Part shown: positions 35,159 to 44,822 of the stretch, piece after piece | How the letters are laid out: each line of letters begins with the position of its first letter | Numbering within the stretch: the stretch's first letter is position 1 | Origin: Phaeobacter porticola | GTDB taxonomy: Bacteria; Pseudomonadota; Alphaproteobacteria; Rhodobacterales; Rhodobacteraceae | DNA length: 64,000 nt | Direction: 5' to 3' | Assembly (NCBI RefSeq): GCF_001888185.1 | Contig: NZ_CP016364.1 | Coordinates: 3,534,001-3,598,000, forward strand | Program-made: the position numbers and the translations under genes | Notes under the pieces: generated by a model | Told to the model about the DNA's origin: nothing | What the model saw: only the letters and a program-made list of their open reading frames with translations | Databases searched by the model: none

Positions 35159-35598
35159 TGGATGACAATAATTCCCTTGCGGTTTCGCTGTTCAGCGAGA
35201 TTTTAATGGCAGATCAGCTGGCGCGGACCCGGCTGGGACAAGTTCTGCCTAAGGGGATGGAGCTGTCGCATTTTTCAGTGTTGAACCATCTCGCACGCAC
35301 AGGTGTCGAGCGGTCGCCGGCGCAATTGGCCAAGGCGTTTCACGTGACACGTGGTGCGATGACCAATACGCTGAGCAAGCTGGAGGCGGCAGGATACGTT
35401 CATATTCGTCCCGATTGGGATGATGCCCGGCGCAAGATGGTCGCGATCAGCCCGGCTGGGCGTCAGGCGCGGGATGCAGCACTGGCCAGCATTGTTCCGA
35501 TGATTTCTGAGGTCGTGGATGAATTGGGTGGCGATCGTGTGAAGTCCGCCTTACCGATCCTGCGAGAGTTCCGCATCAAACTGGGTAGTCGGGACTGA
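35158..35598 (+). CDS. MarR-family transcriptional regulator
   Basis: 146 residues with a winged helix: QLAKAFHVTRGAMTNTLSKLEAAGYVHIRPDWDDARRKMV spans the recognition helix and wing. MarR proteins are dimeric repressors that usually respond to small phenolics or oxidants. Its ATG overlaps the stop of the nitrilase gene, so grxC-nitrilase-marR looks like one transcription unit, and the regulator may control it. Confidence 0.88.
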   Translation: MDDNNSLAVSLFSEILMADQLARTRLGQVLPKGMELSHFSVLNHLARTGVERSPAQLAKAFHVTRGAMTNTLSKLEAAGYVHIRPDWDDARRKMVAISPAGRQARDAALASIVPMISEVVDELGGDRVKSALPILREFRIKLGSRD

Positions 35599-35636
35599 CG
35601 TCTGCTCGACTGCTTGATGAAGAGGTCATCCAACAA

Positions 35637-35668
35637 CGAAAAAAGGACGTCTGCGAACAGACGTCCTT
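35637..35668 (-). terminator. Strong terminator pointing left, downstream of ubiG
   Basis: AAGGACGTCTG (35643-35653) pairs perfectly with CAGACGTCCTT (35658-35668) across a four-base loop. On the reverse strand it is followed by a run of six T, while on the forward strand the sequence after the stem is GGTGCC. It therefore ends a leftward transcript: ubiG or an independent small RNA. Confidence 0.8.
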
Positions 35669-35834
35669 GGTGCCCCCCCGTCAGGCTGGTCCGTGAGTGG
35701 TACGCTTAACGACAGGGCGACCCGGAACAAGGGTCTCTGTGCATTCACTCGGTGACAGGTCAAACAGTTTGACCCTTAGCTCGTTTTATCACGGAGCCAG
35801 AGCCACCCCAACGACGCAGAAGGATGATCATCTA
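35637..35834 (-). ncRNA. Candidate structured small RNA between ubiG and marR
   Basis: About 200 non-coding bases hold a closing stem (CTGG-TCCGTGA near 35687-35698 with TCACGGA-CCAG near 35789-35801, one bulge), an internal arm (GAGTG/CACTC, ACAG/CTGT and GACCC/GGGTC) and a second hairpin GGTCAAAC-A-GTTTGACC (35758-35774). A perfect -10 box TATACT on the reverse strand (35841-35846) would start transcription near 35834, and a strong terminator ends it. No good -35 is seen. The size and shape recall 6S RNA, but I cannot confirm a family; it may also be the ubiG 3' UTR. Confidence 0.4.
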
Positions 35835-35870
35835 TCCTAAAGTATAGGGTTGGGGTGACTTTATCGGCAT

Positions 35871-36644
35871 TTATCTGGGTTTTGTGCTGGCGGTGACATA
35901 ATTTACGCTAAGATCACGGTCGGAAAGCGACCAGCTCCAGAGGATCGGGTTGAATACGAAACCCTTTCGATCTACCGGAGTCAGACCAGCCTCTGAGAGC
36001 AAGTCGAACAATTCATCTGGAGTGATGAATTTGGCCCACTCATGGGTTCCGCGTGGCAACCAGCGCATCACAACCTCAGCACCAAATATCGCCATCGCGT
36101 AGCTTTTAGGGTTCCGGTTGATGGTCGAGCAGATCTGCAATCCGCCGGGTTTCAACAATTGTCGCGTCGCCGTAAGATAACTGAGCGGATCTGCCACATG
36201 TTCCACCACTTCCATGTTCAGCACGATATCGAATTGCTCGCCTGCGTCTGCCAGTGCTTCGGCAGTTGTATGACGATAGTCGATGTTCAGGTCGGATTGT
36301 TCTGCGTGGATCTGCGCCACCGGGATATTTCCTGCCGCAGCATCTGCACCGACCACCGTTGCCCCCAGCCGTGCCATCGGTTCGCTGAGCAACCCGCCGC
36401 CGCAACCGATATCGAGGATGCGCAGACCATCAAAAGGCGCGTCCACCGACAGATTTCGCCCGAATTCGCCTGCGATCTGTCGGGTAATGTAGTCAAGACG
36501 GCAGGGGTTTAGCATATGCAACGGCTTGAATTTGCCGGCCGGATCCCACCATTCTGCGGCCATAGCCTCAAATTTTGCGATCTCGGACGGGTCTACCGTC
36601 GATTGAGGCGCTTGCATTCCTGTCTCCGTATGTTCTTTTGTCAT
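35871..36644 (-). CDS. ubiG: Ubiquinone biosynthesis O-methyltransferase
   Basis: UbiG performs both O-methylations of ubiquinone synthesis. 257 residues with SAM motif [20 protein letters not shown], the family start [23 protein letters not shown], and the late block [12 protein letters not shown]. An alternative start is the ATG ten codons in (MQAPQSTVD). It is divergent from pip across 22 bases and followed by a structured non-coding region. Confidence 0.95.
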   Translation of the reverse strand: MTKEHTETGMQAPQSTVDPSEIAKFEAMAAEWWDPAGKFKPLHMLNPCRLDYITRQIAGEFGRNLSVDAPFDGLRILDIGCGGGLLSEPMARLGATVVGADAAAGNIPVAQIHAEQSDLNIDYRHTTAEALADAGEQFDIVLNMEVVEHVADPLSYLTATRQLLKPGGLQICSTINRNPKSYAMAIFGAEVVMRWLPRGTHEWAKFITPDELFDLLSEAGLTPVDRKGFVFNPILWSWSLSDRDLSVNYVTASTKPR

Positions 36645-36666
36645 TCAGGACTAAGTTAGGTCAGTA

Positions 36667-37647
36667 ATGGACAAATACCCGTATCAAAAGCGCGCAGTGC
36701 AGTATTTGTATCCGCCTCTTGAACCCTTTGATCAGCGTATGGTCGAAGTCGGTCAGGGGCACCATATCTATATGGAGCAGAGCGGCAATCCAGACGGCAT
36801 ACCTGTGGTAGTCTGTCACGGGGGGCCTGGCGGTGGCAGCAGCCCGGCGATGCGGCGATATTTCGATCCGGAGCACTATCGGATTGTTCTGTTCGATCAG
36901 CGGGGCTGCGGACGGTCGCGGCCACATGCCTCATGCGAGGATAACACCACCTGGCACCTAGTCGCGGATATGGAAATTATCCGGCGTTTGATAGGCGTTT
37001 CACAGTGGATGGTGTTTGGGGGCAGCTGGGGCGCAACCCTGTCGTTGGTTTATGCGCAAACCCATCCTGAACGTGTGCGTCAGTTGATCCTTCGCGGGGT
37101 TTTTCTGATGACCAAATCTGAACTGGATTGGTTTTATGGCGGTGGCGCTGGGCGGTTCTGGCCCGAAACCTGGTGCCGGTTTGTCTCCCTGGTCCCGGAT
37201 TGCGAGCGGGGCGATCTGATTGCTGCCTACAACAAGCGGCTGTTTTCCGGCGATATGGCGGAGGAAATCCGATTTGGCCGCGCCTGGTCCGCCTGGGAGA
37301 ATGCGTTGGCGTCCATTCATTCCAATGGAATGTCTGGGGACAGCCCCGGCGACTACGCACGTGCCTTTGCGCGGCTTGAGAATCACTACTTTATCAACGG
37401 TGGTTTTCTGGACTATGACGGTCAGATCTTTGCCAATATGGGGCGGATCTCGCATATCCCCGGCATCATCGTACAGGGACGCTATGATATGATATGCCCG
37501 CCAACCTCTGCCTGGCGGCTAAAAGAGCTCTGGCCAAATGCAGAGTTGAAGATGGTGCGCAATGCCGGCCATGCTTTGTCGGAACCGGGAATCAGCGCTG
37601 AATTGGTGCGCGCTATGGACCGGATTGCGGAGGAGCAGGAGCCATGA
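36667..37647 (+). CDS. pip: Proline iminopeptidase
   Basis: An alpha/beta-hydrolase of the S33 family that removes N-terminal proline from peptides. 326 residues with the oxyanion loop HGGPGG at 51-56, nucleophile S120 in GGSWGATLS, and the later Asp (GRYDMICP) and His (NAGHALSEPG) of the triad. It is cytoplasmic. The next gene starts in its stop codon (ATGA), so the peptidase is translated together with a short peptide-binding-like protein, which suggests handling of peptides. Confidence 0.93.
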   Translation: MDKYPYQKRAVQYLYPPLEPFDQRMVEVGQGHHIYMEQSGNPDGIPVVVCHGGPGGGSSPAMRRYFDPEHYRIVLFDQRGCGRSRPHASCEDNTTWHLVADMEIIRRLIGVSQWMVFGGSWGATLSLVYAQTHPERVRQLILRGVFLMTKSELDWFYGGGAGRFWPETWCRFVSLVPDCERGDLIAAYNKRLFSGDMAEEIRFGRAWSAWENALASIHSNGMSGDSPGDYARAFARLENHYFINGGFLDYDGQIFANMGRISHIPGIIVQGRYDMICPPTSAWRLKELWPNAELKMVRNAGHALSEPGISAELVRAMDRIAEEQEP

Positions 37648-38489
37648 CCCGGATTGACAGACGTGCGCTATTTACGTCCGGCGCTGCCGCTGCCCTGCTT
37701 GCCGCGACCGGAACGGCGCAGGCACAGACCCCGCGTACTGGTGGGGTGCTGCGCTTGGCACTGCCCCGCGATGGCGGGTCGATGGATCTAGTGGCGCGCG
37801 GGGCCGTATTCGACACGTTGACAGAAATTGGTCCCGAGGGGTTGTTACGGGCTGAGCTGGCAACACAATGGAGCAGCAGCCATGATGCGCGGGTCTGGAG
37901 GTTTGATCTGCGGTCTGATGTGACTTTCCATAAGGGTCAGGTTTTTGGTGCGCAGGATGTTGTCGCGTCCCTGCAAGAGAGCGAGATTGCGCAGTTAGGT
38001 GCTGCGCGGATCGACGCGTTGTCTCCTTATAGCGTGCAGGTGTCGCTTGCCGCTGCAAACCCACATCTACCCTATCTCTTGGCTGATCACCGTTTCGCCA
38101 TCACAGCCGATGGGGATTTGTCCGGTGATTTGACCGCCGCCAATGGCACCGGATGCTACCGCGTCGAGCGGGCGCGCAATGGGCGCGATTTCCGAGCGAC
38201 TCGCATGCGAGATCATTATAAGTCTGGCCACGCCGGTTGGGTTGATACGGTCGAACTGGTTGTGATCCCCGATGCAGCGGTTCGGGCAGAGGCACTGCGG
38301 GATGGATATGTCGATGTTGCTGCGCTACCCGCACCGGCAGGGCTCCTTTCACGCGGTAGCTATCAATATCACCCCTCTGCCAATGACATGGCTTTGGCTG
38401 CCTCTCATGACGTCGGAATTCCACGGGCCATTGGTAATCGGTCCGTGCTGGACGATGGGCGGATTGCAGAGCGCTGGTGGTGTATATAA
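37644..38489 (+). CDS. Short peptide-type ABC solute-binding protein (one lobe missing)
   Basis: 281 residues. A twin-arginine-like leader ([20 protein letters not shown], cleavage near AQA) is followed by the start of an SBP_bac_5-type oligopeptide-binding domain ([51 protein letters not shown]). Normal family members have about 500 residues, so the C-terminal lobe is absent. The frame is intact, with no frameshift in the remaining sequence and a stop close to the rimP promoter. There are no permease or ATPase genes nearby. It could be a reduced but functional binder or a truncated remnant. Confidence 0.78.
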   Translation: MTRIDRRALFTSGAAAALLAATGTAQAQTPRTGGVLRLALPRDGGSMDLVARGAVFDTLTEIGPEGLLRAELATQWSSSHDARVWRFDLRSDVTFHKGQVFGAQDVVASLQESEIAQLGAARIDALSPYSVQVSLAAANPHLPYLLADHRFAITADGDLSGDLTAANGTGCYRVERARNGRDFRATRMRDHYKSGHAGWVDTVELVVIPDAAVRAEALRDGYVDVAALPAPAGLLSRGSYQYHPSANDMALAASHDVGIPRAIGNRSVLDDGRIAERWWCI

Positions 38490-38516
38490 ACCGGACTGGG
38501 TCAGGGGAACTGCCCC

Positions 38517-38545
38517 TTGCAGTTTCACCTGATCCGGCGTATATG
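38517..38545 (+). promoter_or_regulatory. Sigma-70-type promoter of the rimP-nusA-infB operon
   Basis: TTGCAG (38517-38522), a 17-base spacer and TATATG (38540-38545). Transcription would start near 38552, upstream of a terminator hairpin and about 100 bases before rimP. The -35 hexamer is the same as in front of dnaK. Confidence 0.65.
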
Positions 38546-38599
38546 CATTTTCTAACAGCGGCGCGTCGGGCTTGGCCCTCAGCTCCACCGGAAAGTTCA

Positions 38600-38622
38600 A
38601 CGGGCCGCGCGCCCGTTTTTTT
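38600..38622 (+). terminator. Terminator/attenuator in the rimP leader
   Basis: ACGGGC (38600-38605), loop CGCGC, GCCCGT (38611-38616), then seven T. It ends only 29 bases before the rimP ATG and lies downstream of the predicted promoter. It may stop read-through from pip and its neighbour, act as an attenuator, or both. GGCGCG upstream, near 38560, can pair with CGCGCC inside the stem, a possible antiterminator. Confidence 0.75.
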
Positions 38623-38650
38623 GTGCCCGAATCACAGATCTGGAATCCGT

Positions 38651-39241
38651 ATGACCAATGACCTGATAGCCAAGGCAGCCATCGACCGTCGGCTTGCCGA
38701 GATCATCACCCCGGTGATCGAAGATCTCGGTTTCGAGCTTGTACGTATTCGGCTGATGTCTGGCAAAACCACCACGCTGCAAATCATGGCGGACAAGCCA
38801 GAAGGTGGTATCGAGGTGGACGGCTGTGCCGAAATCTCCAATGCCGTCAGCGCGACGCTGGACGTCGAGGATCCGATTCTTGATAGCTATGCGCTGGAAG
38901 TGTCCAGCCCTGGTATTGATCGACCGCTGACTCGGCTGAAGGATTTTGCGATGTTCGAGGGCTATGAGGCCAAGATCGAAACCTCTGAGCTAATTGACGG
39001 CCGTCGCCGTTTTAAAGGCGAGCTTGCCGGCGTTGAGGATGACGAGGTTCTGATCAATATCGAAGAACATGGCGAGATCATCACCATCGGGCTGAAATTC
39101 GATTGGCTGAGCGATGCCAAACTGGTTCTGACCGATGATCTGATCAAAGAAATGCTGCGCCAGCGCAAGGCTGCAGGCACCCTAAACGAAGACGAATTCG
39201 ACGAAATCGAGGCCGATGGGTCCGAAGAGGAGAAAAAGTAA
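38651..39241 (+). CDS. rimP: Ribosome maturation factor RimP
   Basis: RimP helps mature the 30S subunit. 196 residues with the family blocks [30 protein letters not shown] and [15 protein letters not shown]. The frame opens at 38477, but the ATG at 38651 ([14 protein letters not shown]) fits the family and lies after the leader terminator. The stop TAA overlaps the nusA ATG (TAATG). The C-terminus is acidic ([17 protein letters not shown]), as often seen in alphaproteobacteria. Confidence 0.95.
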   Translation: MTNDLIAKAAIDRRLAEIITPVIEDLGFELVRIRLMSGKTTTLQIMADKPEGGIEVDGCAEISNAVSATLDVEDPILDSYALEVSSPGIDRPLTRLKDFAMFEGYEAKIETSELIDGRRRFKGELAGVEDDEVLINIEEHGEIITIGLKFDWLSDAKLVLTDDLIKEMLRQRKAAGTLNEDEFDEIEADGSEEEKK

Positions 39242-40866
39242 TGGCTATCACCTCAGCAAACCAGTTGGAGCTTTTGCAAACCGCAGAAGCCGTGGCGCGT
39301 GAAAAGATGATCGACCCCGCGCTGGTCGTCGATGCGATGGAAGAGAGCCTCGCCCGGGCCGCCAAGAGCCGCTACGGCAGCGAAATGGATATCCGCGTAA
39401 CCATTGATCGCAAGACCGGTCGCGCCACATTCACCCGTGTACGCACTGTGGTCGAAGATGATGCATTGGAAAACTATCAGGCCGAACTGACCGTGGAGCA
39501 GGCGCGTCAATATATGGCCGAGCCCACAGTCGGTGACGTTTACGTCGAAGAAGTCCCTCCGGTCGAAATGGGTCGGATTGCCGCCCAGTCGGCCAAGCAG
39601 GTGATCCTGCAAAAAGTTCGCGAAGCCGAGCGTGATCGCCAATACGAAGAATTCAAGGACCGTGCTGGCACCATCATCAATGGTCTGGTCAAGCGCGAAG
39701 AATATGGCAACGTCATTGTTGACGTGGGTGCTGGCGAGGCAATCCTGCGTCGCAACGAGAAAATCGGCCGCGAGAGCTATCGCCCCAATGACCGTATCCG
39801 TTGCTTTATCAAAGATGTGCGCCGCGAAGCCCGTGGTCCCCAGATTTTCCTGTCGCGTACCGCGCCGGAGTTCATGGCCGAGCTGTTTAAGATGGAAGTG
39901 CCTGAAATCTATGATGGCGTCATCGAGATCAAGGCTGTGGCCCGTGATCCCGGCTCGCGCGCCAAGATTGCTGTGATCAGCTATGACGGCTCAATTGACC
40001 CGGTCGGTGCCTGCGTCGGTATGCGCGGCAGCCGTGTGCAGGCCGTTGTGAATGAACTCCAGGGTGAAAAGATCGACATCATCCCGTGGAATGAAGATCA
40101 GCCGACCTTCCTCGTGAATGCGCTTCAGCCTGCGGAAGTCTCCAAAGTGGTTCTGGACGAAGAAGCTGGCAAGATCGAAGTGGTGGTGCCAGAAGAGCAA
40201 TTGTCTCTGGCCATCGGCCGCCGCGGTCAGAACGTGCGCTTGGCCTCGCAGCTGACACACCTTGATATCGACATTATGACCGAGGAAGAAGAATCGGCCC
40301 GTCGCCAGAAGGAATTCGAGGCGCGCACCAAACTGTTCATGGAAACCTTGGATCTGGACGAGTTCTTTGCCCAGCTTCTGGTTTCCGAAGGTTTCACCAA
40401 TCTCGAAGAGGTTGCTTACGTGGAACTGGATGAGCTTCTGGTTATTGATGGCGTTGACGATGGCACGGCACAGGAATTGCAAGCGCGTGCCGCTGACTAC
40501 CTGGAGGCCCAGGCCAAGGCGGCGCTGGACGCAGCGCGTGAGCTGGGTGCTGAGGACAGCTTGATTGACTTTGATGGCCTGACGCCGCAAATGGTTGAAG
40601 CATTGGCCAAGGATGGCATCAAGACGCTGGAAGATTTTGCCACGTGCGCCGACTGGGAGCTGGCTGGTGGTTGGACCACCAACAAGGGTGAGCGGGTCAA
40701 GGACGATGGGATCCTCGAGCCCTTTGAGATGACGCTGGAAGATGCGCAGACTCTCGTGATGACTGCACGTGTTCTGCTGGGCTGGGTGGATCCCACCGAG
40801 CTGGAAGCAGATGCTGAAGACGATGCCGATATCGACGTCGGCGAAGCAGAAGAGGGCGAGGCCTGA
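39241..40866 (+). CDS. nusA: Transcription elongation/termination factor NusA
   Basis: 541 residues in the usual order: N-terminal RNA-polymerase-binding domain (1-130), S1 domain (about 135-200), two KH domains (to about 345, with [18 protein letters not shown] and [16 protein letters not shown]), then acidic C-terminal repeats (345-541). It governs pausing, termination and antitermination, and in other bacteria can act on its own operon leader, which makes the hairpin before rimP interesting. It overlaps rimP by one base and is followed by ylxR after 25 bases. Confidence 0.97.
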   Translation: MAITSANQLELLQTAEAVAREKMIDPALVVDAMEESLARAAKSRYGSEMDIRVTIDRKTGRATFTRVRTVVEDDALENYQAELTVEQARQYMAEPTVGDVYVEEVPPVEMGRIAAQSAKQVILQKVREAERDRQYEEFKDRAGTIINGLVKREEYGNVIVDVGAGEAILRRNEKIGRESYRPNDRIRCFIKDVRREARGPQIFLSRTAPEFMAELFKMEVPEIYDGVIEIKAVARDPGSRAKIAVISYDGSIDPVGACVGMRGSRVQAVVNELQGEKIDIIPWNEDQPTFLVNALQPAEVSKVVLDEEAGKIEVVVPEEQLSLAIGRRGQNVRLASQLTHLDIDIMTEEEESARRQKEFEARTKLFMETLDLDEFFAQLLVSEGFTNLEEVAYVELDELLVIDGVDDGTAQELQARAADYLEAQAKAALDAARELGAEDSLIDFDGLTPQMVEALAKDGIKTLEDFATCADWELAGGWTTNKGERVKDDGILEPFEMTLEDAQTLVMTARVLLGWVDPTELEADAEDDADIDVGEAEEGEA

Positions 40867-40891
40867 TTCAGGCCTCGCAGCGAGGGTAACA

Positions 40892-41512
40892 ATGGCACGC
40901 GGTGGCAATGACGAAGACCGGTCTGACGGACCGGAGCGGAAGTGTCTGGCAACAGGCGAGATCCAGCCCAAAGAAGGGCTGATACGATTTGTTGTTGGCC
41001 CGGATGGTCAGGTTGTACCTGATGTACGGGGAAAATTGCCTGGTCGCGGGGTTTACGTGACCTCGACCGAGGCGGCCCTCCGCACGGCGGTAAAGAAGAA
41101 ACTCTTTGCACGCGGCTTTAAGGCACCCGTCACGGTGCCCGAAGGTCTGGAAGATGAAATCAAGAATCAGGTGCTTCGGCGCCTGATCGAATTGATCAGC
41201 TTGGCACGCAAGTCGGGTCATGCGGTATCTGGCTATGAAAAGGTCAAGGATTGGCTGGCCAAGGAACACGCCCGCGTGTTGATCCAAGCTTCGGATGGAT
41301 CGGGGCGCGGGAAATCAAAACTGAGCACGCCGCACCGTGGGAAATTCATCGGATGCCTCACTGCGGATGAGCTGGGCATGGCATTTGGGCGCCAAACTGT
41401 GATACATGCAGCGCTGGCCTCTGGTGGACTCGGCAAACGTGTTGTAGAGGAAGCGCAACGACTACAGGGTTTGCGCGAAACGGTGGGCGGCAAGGGCCGC
41501 ACGGAAGGATAA
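40892..41512 (+). CDS. YlxR-domain RNA-binding protein fused to an L7Ae-like domain
   Basis: 206 residues. The first 90 residues are a YlxR domain ([30 protein letters not shown]). Residues about 100-190 look like the YlxQ/L7Ae RNA-binding fold ([21 protein letters not shown]). In Firmicutes these are separate genes between nusA and infB; here they are one protein, a common alphaproteobacterial arrangement. The frame opens at 40769 inside nusA, but the ATG at 40892 has GAGGGTAA upstream. infB follows 8 bases later. Confidence 0.9.
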   Translation: MARGGNDEDRSDGPERKCLATGEIQPKEGLIRFVVGPDGQVVPDVRGKLPGRGVYVTSTEAALRTAVKKKLFARGFKAPVTVPEGLEDEIKNQVLRRLIELISLARKSGHAVSGYEKVKDWLAKEHARVLIQASDGSGRGKSKLSTPHRGKFIGCLTADELGMAFGRQTVIHAALASGGLGKRVVEEAQRLQGLRETVGGKGRTEG

Positions 41513-41520
41513 AGAGCTTT

Positions 41521-44007
41521 ATGAGCGATAGTGACGGCAAAAAGACGTTGGGTCTTCGTGGTGGGTCTCGGCCCGGGAATGTGAAACAGAGCTTCAGCCA
41601 CGGTCGGACCAAGAATGTCGTGGTGGAAACCAAGCGCAAACGCGTTGTGGTCCCCAAGCCGACTGCGGCCAAAGGAGGCTCCGGTGCGACGCCTTCTGGT
41701 GACGCATCGCGGCGGCCGGCTGGTATCAGCGACGCAGAGATGGCACGCCGCCTGAAGGCGTTGCAGGCCGCCAAGGCCCGCGAAGTCGAGGAAACAGCAC
41801 AGCGTGAAGCTGAGGAAAAGGCGCGCGCTGAAGAGCGTGAGCGCCGCCGCGCTGAACAAGAGGCGAAGGAACGTGAACAGCGTGAAGCTGAAGAGCGTGC
41901 CCGCCAGAAGGCCCAAGACGAAGAGCGTAAGCGCGTCGACGCCGAAGCGGCCGCAAAACGTGCAGCCTCTGACGCTGAAAAGAAAAAATCGGAACCTGCA
42001 GCGGCACGTCCGGCTCCTGGACCGTCGTCGCAACCCCGCAAGGGTGACCGCGATCGTGACGACCGTCAGAACCGGAATAACGCTAACAAAGGTCGTAACG
42101 AAGGTGGTGGCCGCCGCTCTGGAAAGCTGACACTTGGCCAGGCGACTGGTGGCGAAGGTGGCCGTCAGCGTTCGATGGCATCCATGAAGCGTAAGCAAGA
42201 GCGCGCGCGTCAAAAAGCCATGGGCTCGGTTGAGCGTGAAAAGGTAATCCGCGACGTTCAGCTGCCCGAGGCAATTGTTGTCTCTGAGCTGGCCAACCGG
42301 ATGGCAGAGCGGGTTGGTGAAGTTGTCAAATCGCTGATGAACATGGGCATGATGGTTACTCAGAATCAGACCATTGATGCCGACACAGCCGAACTGATCA
42401 TCGAAGAATTTGGTCACAAGGTCGTGCGCGTTTCCGATTCGGACGTCGAAGATGTCATCAAAGAGATCAACGATAAGGACGAAGATCTAAAATCGCGTCC
42501 GCCTGTGATCACCATCATGGGACACGTTGACCACGGTAAAACCTCGCTGCTTGATGCGATCCGTGACGCGCGAGTTGTGGCTGGCGAAGCGGGCGGCATC
42601 ACCCAGCATATCGGCGCCTATCAGGTGACTACCGATAGTGGTTCGGTGTTGAGCTTCCTTGATACACCGGGTCACGCGGCGTTTACGTCGATGCGCTCCC
42701 GTGGTGCTCAGGTGACAGATATCGTAGTTCTGGTTGTTGCGGCGGACGACGCCGTGATGCCGCAGACCATCGAGGCGATCAATCACGCCAAGGCAGCGCA
42801 AGTGCCGATGATCGTAGCGATCAACAAGATCGACAAACCTGCCGCTGACCCGATGAAGGTTCGCACAGATTTGTTGCAGCACGAAGTCGTGGTGGAAGCC
42901 ATGTCTGGTGAAGTACAGGACGTCGAAGTCTCTGCTGTAACCGGTCAAGGCCTTGACCAACTGCTCGAAGCAATCGCGCTTCAGGCAGAAATCCTTGAGC
43001 TGAAAGCCAACCCCGACCGCGCCGCCCAAGGTGCCGTGATCGAGGCGCAGCTGGATGTGGGCCGTGGCCCCGTTGCCACCGTTCTGGTTCAGACCGGGAC
43101 GCTACGTCAGGGCGATATCTTTGTTGTGGGTGAGCAATACGGTAAGGTCCGTGCGCTGATCAACGACAAGGGCGAGCGCGTTCAGGAAGCCGGGCCCTCG
43201 GTTCCAGTCGAGGTTCTTGGCCTCAACGGGACACCCGAAGCGGGCGATGTTCTGAACGTGACCGACACCGAGGCGCAGGCCCGTGAGATCGCTGAGTATC
43301 GTGAGCAGGCCGCGAAGGATAAGCGCGCTGCTGCGGGTGCCGCGACCACGCTGGAACAGCTGATGCAGAAGGCCAAAGAAGACGAGAACGTCTCCGAGCT
43401 GCCCATTCTGGTCAAAGCTGATGTGCAGGGTTCTGCCGAAGCTATCGTTCAGGCGATGGAAAAGATCGGCAATGATGAGGTGCGTGTCCGCGTGCTGCAT
43501 TCGGGTGTTGGTGCCATTACCGAATCCGATATCGGCCTGGCCGAAGCCTCCGGCGCGCCGGTCATGGGCTTTAACGTCCGTGCCAATACATCGGCGCGAA
43601 ACACTGCCAACCAAAAGGGTGTGGAGATCCGCTATTATTCGGTGATCTACGATCTGGTGGACGATGTGAAAGCAGCCGCATCCGGCCTGCTGAGTGCCGA
43701 AATCCGCGAGAACTTCATTGGCTACGCCGAGATCAAAGACGTCTTCAAAGTGTCCAACATCGGCAAAGTCGCTGGTTGTCTGGTGACCGAAGGTGTGGCA
43801 CGTCGTTCGGCTGGTGTTCGCCTGCTGCGTGACAATGTGGTCATCCATGAAGGCACACTAAAGACACTGAAGCGCTTTAAGGACGAAGTGGCAGAGGTCC
43901 AGTCTGGTCAGGAATGCGGTATGGCGTTCGAAAGCTATGACGATGTTCGCAAGGGCGATGTGATCGAGATCTTCGAGCGTGAGGAAGTAACCCGCACCTT
44001 GGCATGA
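41521..44007 (+). CDS. infB: Translation initiation factor IF-2
   Basis: IF-2 places initiator tRNA on the 30S subunit using GTP. 828 residues. The N-terminus has a highly charged, repetitive Ala/Glu/Arg helix (about 75-160) and a basic stretch, then the IF2 N-terminal domain. The GTPase starts near 330 with [20 protein letters not shown] and NKIDKP. The C-terminal fMet-tRNA-binding domains end in [17 protein letters not shown]. It ends the rimP operon, and a terminator follows. rbfA, truB and rpsO are not next to it here. Confidence 0.98.
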   Translation: MSDSDGKKTLGLRGGSRPGNVKQSFSHGRTKNVVVETKRKRVVVPKPTAAKGGSGATPSGDASRRPAGISDAEMARRLKALQAAKAREVEETAQREAEEKARAEERERRRAEQEAKEREQREAEERARQKAQDEERKRVDAEAAAKRAASDAEKKKSEPAAARPAPGPSSQPRKGDRDRDDRQNRNNANKGRNEGGGRRSGKLTLGQATGGEGGRQRSMASMKRKQERARQKAMGSVEREKVIRDVQLPEAIVVSELANRMAERVGEVVKSLMNMGMMVTQNQTIDADTAELIIEEFGHKVVRVSDSDVEDVIKEINDKDEDLKSRPPVITIMGHVDHGKTSLLDAIRDARVVAGEAGGITQHIGAYQVTTDSGSVLSFLDTPGHAAFTSMRSRGAQVTDIVVLVVAADDAVMPQTIEAINHAKAAQVPMIVAINKIDKPAADPMKVRTDLLQHEVVVEAMSGEVQDVEVSAVTGQGLDQLLEAIALQAEILELKANPDRAAQGAVIEAQLDVGRGPVATVLVQTGTLRQGDIFVVGEQYGKVRALINDKGERVQEAGPSVPVEVLGLNGTPEAGDVLNVTDTEAQAREIAEYREQAAKDKRAAAGAATTLEQLMQKAKEDENVSELPILVKADVQGSAEAIVQAMEKIGNDEVRVRVLHSGVGAITESDIGLAEASGAPVMGFNVRANTSARNTANQKGVEIRYYSVIYDLVDDVKAAASGLLSAEIRENFIGYAEIKDVFKVSNIGKVAGCLVTEGVARRSAGVRLLRDNVVIHEGTLKTLKRFKDEVAEVQSGQECGMAFESYDDVRKGDVIEIFEREEVTRTLA

Positions 44008-44032
44008 TCTGTTTCATGTGTTTGAGATGATA

Positions 44033-44063
44033 AAAAACCCCGGCCTAATCGGTCGGGGTTTTT
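44033..44063 (+). terminator. Terminator of the rimP-infB operon
   Basis: CCCCGGCC and GGTCGGGG pair (one G-U) across TAATC, flanked by AAAAAA on the left and TTTTT on the right, so it can act in both directions. It lies 25 bases after infB. Confidence 0.88.
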
Positions 44064-44130
44064 ATGTTGACAGCTTGGGGGAGTACAAGCTGGCCAATTC
44101 TGCACGAAAGCGTTGTGTGCGCCTGAGATT

Positions 44131-44265
44131 TTAGGCCGCGTGCCCGACTGGCTTACCTTCATAGGTTTTAGAGCCGACACGTACCGAAATTCTGCCGTTT
44201 GGCAGTGAGCGCACAAACGTGCCTTGGACAAAGATAAAAGCGCCCTGCTTAATTGTTCTAATCAT
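44131..44265 (-). CDS. Conserved-looking 44-aa micro-protein
   Basis: A 44-residue frame beginning MIRTIKQGAFIFVQGTFVRS and ending GSKTYEGKPVGHAA, with GAGG five bases before the ATG. The composition (basic, many Val/Gly/Arg, compact beta-like pattern) looks protein-like, and I recall similar short proteins in Rhodobacteraceae. The frame is open further upstream to 44550 but that part overlaps mutT antiparallel and in shifted frame and lacks a ribosome site. Function unknown. Confidence 0.6.
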   Translation of the reverse strand: MIRTIKQGAFIFVQGTFVRSLPNGRISVRVGSKTYEGKPVGHAA

Positions 44266-44423
44266 GATCGCCTCATACTTGCGCACAATCGTGCTTGTTA
44301 GCTCTGAGAGTTCACGAAAAAGATTAACGAACTGTGATGGCCCGCATGATTGATCGGTGGCAGTGATATGGGCGCAGCGGATCCAATTGTATGGCGTCAT
44401 CATGCTACGATCAAAATAACCTG

Positions 44424-44822
44424 CTAGAGCCAGTCGCGCAGAATCGGGATTAGCGGAACATCCGCTGCGGGCATCGGATAGTCCCGCAGATTTTGTGCTC
44501 GGACCCACTTCAATGTTTGTCCTTCCCGCGCCTGTGGAATTCCGTCCCATTTTCGACAGGCAAACAACGGCATGAGCAAGTGGAAATCATCGTAGCTGTG
44601 GCTGGCAAAGGTCAGAGGAGCAAGGCAGGATTGCCAAGTGTTGATGCCCAGCTCTTCTTCCAGCTCCCGGATCAAAGCCGCCTCTGGGGTTTCGCCTTGC
44701 TCGACTTTACCGCCGGGAAACTCCCACAAGCCGGCCATAGGCTTCCCTTCAGGACGCTGGGCAAGCAGCACACGTCCCTCGCTATCAATCAGGGCAACGG
44801 CAGATACAAGGACCATCTTCAT
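44424..44822 (-). CDS. mutT: 8-oxo-dGTP diphosphatase MutT
   Basis: MutT removes oxidised guanine nucleotides from the pool and so prevents A:T to C:G changes. 132 residues with the Nudix box GGKVEQGETPEAALIRELEEELG at about 37-59 preceded by GLWEFP, the classical MutT layout. It overlaps the end of argJ (ATGA), the common argJ-mutT order of Rhodobacterales. With msrA, hslO and grxC it adds to the oxidative damage genes scattered in this window. Confidence 0.93.
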   Translation of the reverse strand: MKMVLVSAVALIDSEGRVLLAQRPEGKPMAGLWEFPGGKVEQGETPEAALIRELEEELGINTWQSCLAPLTFASHSYDDFHLLMPLFACRKWDGIPQAREGQTLKWVRAQNLRDYPMPAADVPLIPILRDWL

